Assembly (NCBI RefSeq): GCF_900128485.1
Contig: NZ_LT635861.1
Coordinates: 553,792-617,791 of the forward strand
Origin: Duodenibacillus massiliensis
GTDB taxonomy: Bacteria > Pseudomonadota > Gammaproteobacteria > Burkholderiales > Burkholderiaceae_F
Length of the DNA: 64,000 nucleotides
Direction of reading: 5' to 3'
Positions 62,888 to 64,000 of this stretch are shown one piece after another; positions within the stretch are counted from its first letter, which is position 1, and every line of letters begins with the position of its first letter. Below the pieces are notes generated by a model. That model was not told the origin of the DNA. It did no database searches and was given only the letters and a program-made list of their open reading frames with translations. A program made the translations under genes and the position numbers.

Positions 62888-63070
62888 ATGGACCAGAACA
62901 CAACAAAAACTCAGGAAGTTGAATTAAAGGACAGCGAACGTCAGCCCTGCGAAGTCTGGACCCGTGTGATGGGATACCACCGCCCGGTTCAGTCCTTCAA
63001 CATCGGCAAGAAGGGCGAATTCGAGGAACGCAAGTACTTCGTTGAATCGAAGTGCGGCTGCAGCAAGTAA
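62888..63070 (+). CDS. separate glycyl-radical subunit of the anaerobic ribonucleotide reductase
   Basis: The 60-residue protein starts MDQNTTKTQEVELKDSERQP. It contains CEVWTRVMGYHRPVQSFN with Gly29 at the radical position of the NrdD C-terminal motif, then GKKGEFEERKYF as in the family's final helix, and ends ESKCGCSK. It is the missing C-terminus of NrdD as an independent polypeptide. GGGAGG lies 7 bases before the ATG. The frame is the same as nrdD, separated by the TAA at 62816-62818 and 69 bases. It could supply the fourth zinc ligand (Cys21). NrdG, encoded 7 bases downstream, should generate the radical on Gly29. Confidence 0.88.
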   Translation: MDQNTTKTQEVELKDSERQPCEVWTRVMGYHRPVQSFNIGKKGEFEERKYFVESKCGCSK

Positions 63071-63077
63071 CTGCGGC

Positions 63078-63857
63078 GTGAATCACGAAGCGATTCCGAT
63101 CCGCGCTGAGGCACAGACTCCCGGCGCGGATTTTTGTCTTGAGGCACGGCACCTGAAGGTGGCGGGCATCACCCCCTTTGCGAGCATCGACTTTCCCGGA
63201 AAGCTCGCGGCGGTGGCGTTTCTGCAGGGCTGTCCCTGGCAGTGCATCTACTGTCAGAACCCCTGGATGCAGAGCCGCGCGTTTGCGCCGGATCTGGAAC
63301 ACAGCTCGTGGGAGGAACTTGAAAAGCTCCTGTCCCGCCGCAAGGGTCTTTTGGACGGCGTGGTGTTTTCAGGCGGCGAGCCGCTCACCGACCCCGCGCT
63401 CAAAAGTGCGATAGAGGAGGTGAAGTCGCTTGGGATGGCCGTGGGACTGCACACCTCAGGCTCCTATCCGCGGCACCTAAAAGAAGTGATCGGACTTGTT
63501 GACTGGGTGGGGCTTGATGTGAAGGCGCCGCCGGAAAACGCCGCGCTTTTTGAAGCCGTCACGCAGCGTAAGGGGAGCGCCGCAGCGTTTCGCGAAAGTT
63601 TTGAGGTGGTGCGCGCAAGCGGCGTTTCTTATGAAGCGCGCACGACGGCGCATCCGGATTTTCTCTCGGCGGAAGCAATCGGTGAAATTGCCGACTGGCT
63701 CGCAGAGCGCGGCTGCAAAACATACGCTCTGCAGATTTTCCGTCCGGCGCCGCACATTGACCTGAAACTCGCGAAAGTAGGAAGCGACTACCCGGGCGAA
63801 GAACTTCTTGCCCGTCTCAAAGCACAGTTTGAGCACTTCACATTAAGGCGCGGGTAG
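63078..63857 (+). CDS. nrdG: anaerobic ribonucleotide reductase activating enzyme (radical SAM)
   Basis: The 259-residue radical SAM protein has the cluster motif GCPWQCIYCQNP (CxxxCxxC) near residue 60, the GGE motif FSGGEPL and the conserved GITPFASIDFPGKLAAV opening. NrdG abstracts hydrogen from the glycine of NrdD using SAM. The start is taken as GTG at 63078, 7 bases after the small subunit; TTG 63042 would overlap that gene. The Shine-Dalgarno is weak, suggesting translational coupling. Length is greater than the short E. coli NrdG and fits the second NrdG group. Confidence 0.9.
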   Translation: MNHEAIPIRAEAQTPGADFCLEARHLKVAGITPFASIDFPGKLAAVAFLQGCPWQCIYCQNPWMQSRAFAPDLEHSSWEELEKLLSRRKGLLDGVVFSGGEPLTDPALKSAIEEVKSLGMAVGLHTSGSYPRHLKEVIGLVDWVGLDVKAPPENAALFEAVTQRKGSAAAFRESFEVVRASGVSYEARTTAHPDFLSAEAIGEIADWLAERGCKTYALQIFRPAPHIDLKLAKVGSDYPGEELLARLKAQFEHFTLRRG

Positions 63858-63876
63858 CGTTTTTTCCGTGTCAGAT

Positions 63877-63920
63877 GAAGCAGTCTTGCGCCCGCGGCCG
63901 CGGGCTGCTTTTTCTTTTTT
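63877..63920 (+). terminator. terminator of the nrd operon
   Basis: AAGCAG and CTGCTT enclose the palindrome GCCCGCGG/CCGCGGGC, followed by TTTCTTTTTT. Confidence 0.75.
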
Positions 63921-63936
63921 GCCGGATGTTCGGGAT

Positions 63937-64000
63937 TTATTCTACGACATAAAACGACGCATATCTGCCGACGATTTCTTCGTGATCAACACGAAGAAAG
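63937..64000 (-). CDS. C-terminal end of an unidentified protein (partial)
   Basis: An open minus-strand frame enters from the right edge and ends at TAA (63939-63937). The visible 20 residues read FLRVDHEEIVGRYASFYVVE. No family can be named from this. It would be convergent with the nrd operon. Confidence 0.35.
   Translation of the reverse strand, partial: FLRVDHEEIVGRYASFYVVE

Overview
The window looks like chromosome of a betaproteobacterium, most likely order Burkholderiales and perhaps a Sutterella/Parasutterella-type gut anaerobe. This is an inference from GC-rich coding sequence, the character of the housekeeping proteins, the divergent rpsT/murJ pair and the mix of anaerobic functions (class III ribonucleotide reductase, [NiFe]-hydrogenase maturation, cytochrome c maturation). 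No 16S rRNA gene is present to confirm it.

Layout. 1-16 kb: methyltransferase, a large unknown membrane protein, arfB, a DMT transporter, leuA, rpsO-pnp, tpiA-secG, a tandemly duplicated tRNA-Leu(GAG)/tRNA-Gln(CUG) pair, metQ, an MFS exporter, a Lys/Ala-rich secreted protein overlapping a DinG-type helicase, and argD. 16-21 kb: a 39-residue membrane protein, tRNA-Ser(UGA) followed by a possible integration scar, a HAD phosphatase, rpsT, murJ and a macrodomain protein. 21-30.4 kb (minus strand): an 11-gene hydrogenase maturation run hupGHIJK-hypABFCDE with overlapping genes and no hydrogenase structural genes. 30.8-36 kb: truC-like pseudouridine synthase, yggS, ilvD, a MATE exporter. 36-37 kb: a decayed IS200/IS605-type tnpB. 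37-44.3 kb: a complete ccmABCDEFGHI operon. 44.3-52 kb: accessory-looking genes (DJ-1/PfpI protein with a disturbed start, SIMPL-domain protein, DMT transporter, a lone tyrosine recombinase, an unrecognised 315-residue protein, an orphan TtrS-like sensor kinase). 52-60 kb: bioY, argG, a cation diffusion facilitator, leuD-leuC, rng, a TauE/SafE permease. 60-64 kb: a structured non-coding region, then the anaerobic ribonucleotide reductase locus.

How genes work together. leuA, leuC and leuD are leucine synthesis steps dispersed over the window (no leuB); ilvD belongs to branched-chain synthesis; argD and argG to arginine. CcmA-I form one heme-handling and ligation system for c-type cytochromes. 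HupG-K and HypA-F build and insert the Ni-Fe(CN)2CO centre of a membrane uptake-type hydrogenase whose structural subunits must lie elsewhere. NrdD, a separate 60-residue protein and NrdG make dNTPs without oxygen.

The most interesting item is the nrd locus. The 674-residue NrdD stops before the C-terminal glycyl-radical segment found in the family. A separate 60-residue gene 69 bp downstream, with its own ribosome binding site and in the same reading frame, carries that segment (motif RVMGYHRPV). It therefore appears to be a split glycyl-radical enzyme. Its upstream region holds a strong promoter, an immediate terminator-like hairpin and further structured RNA.
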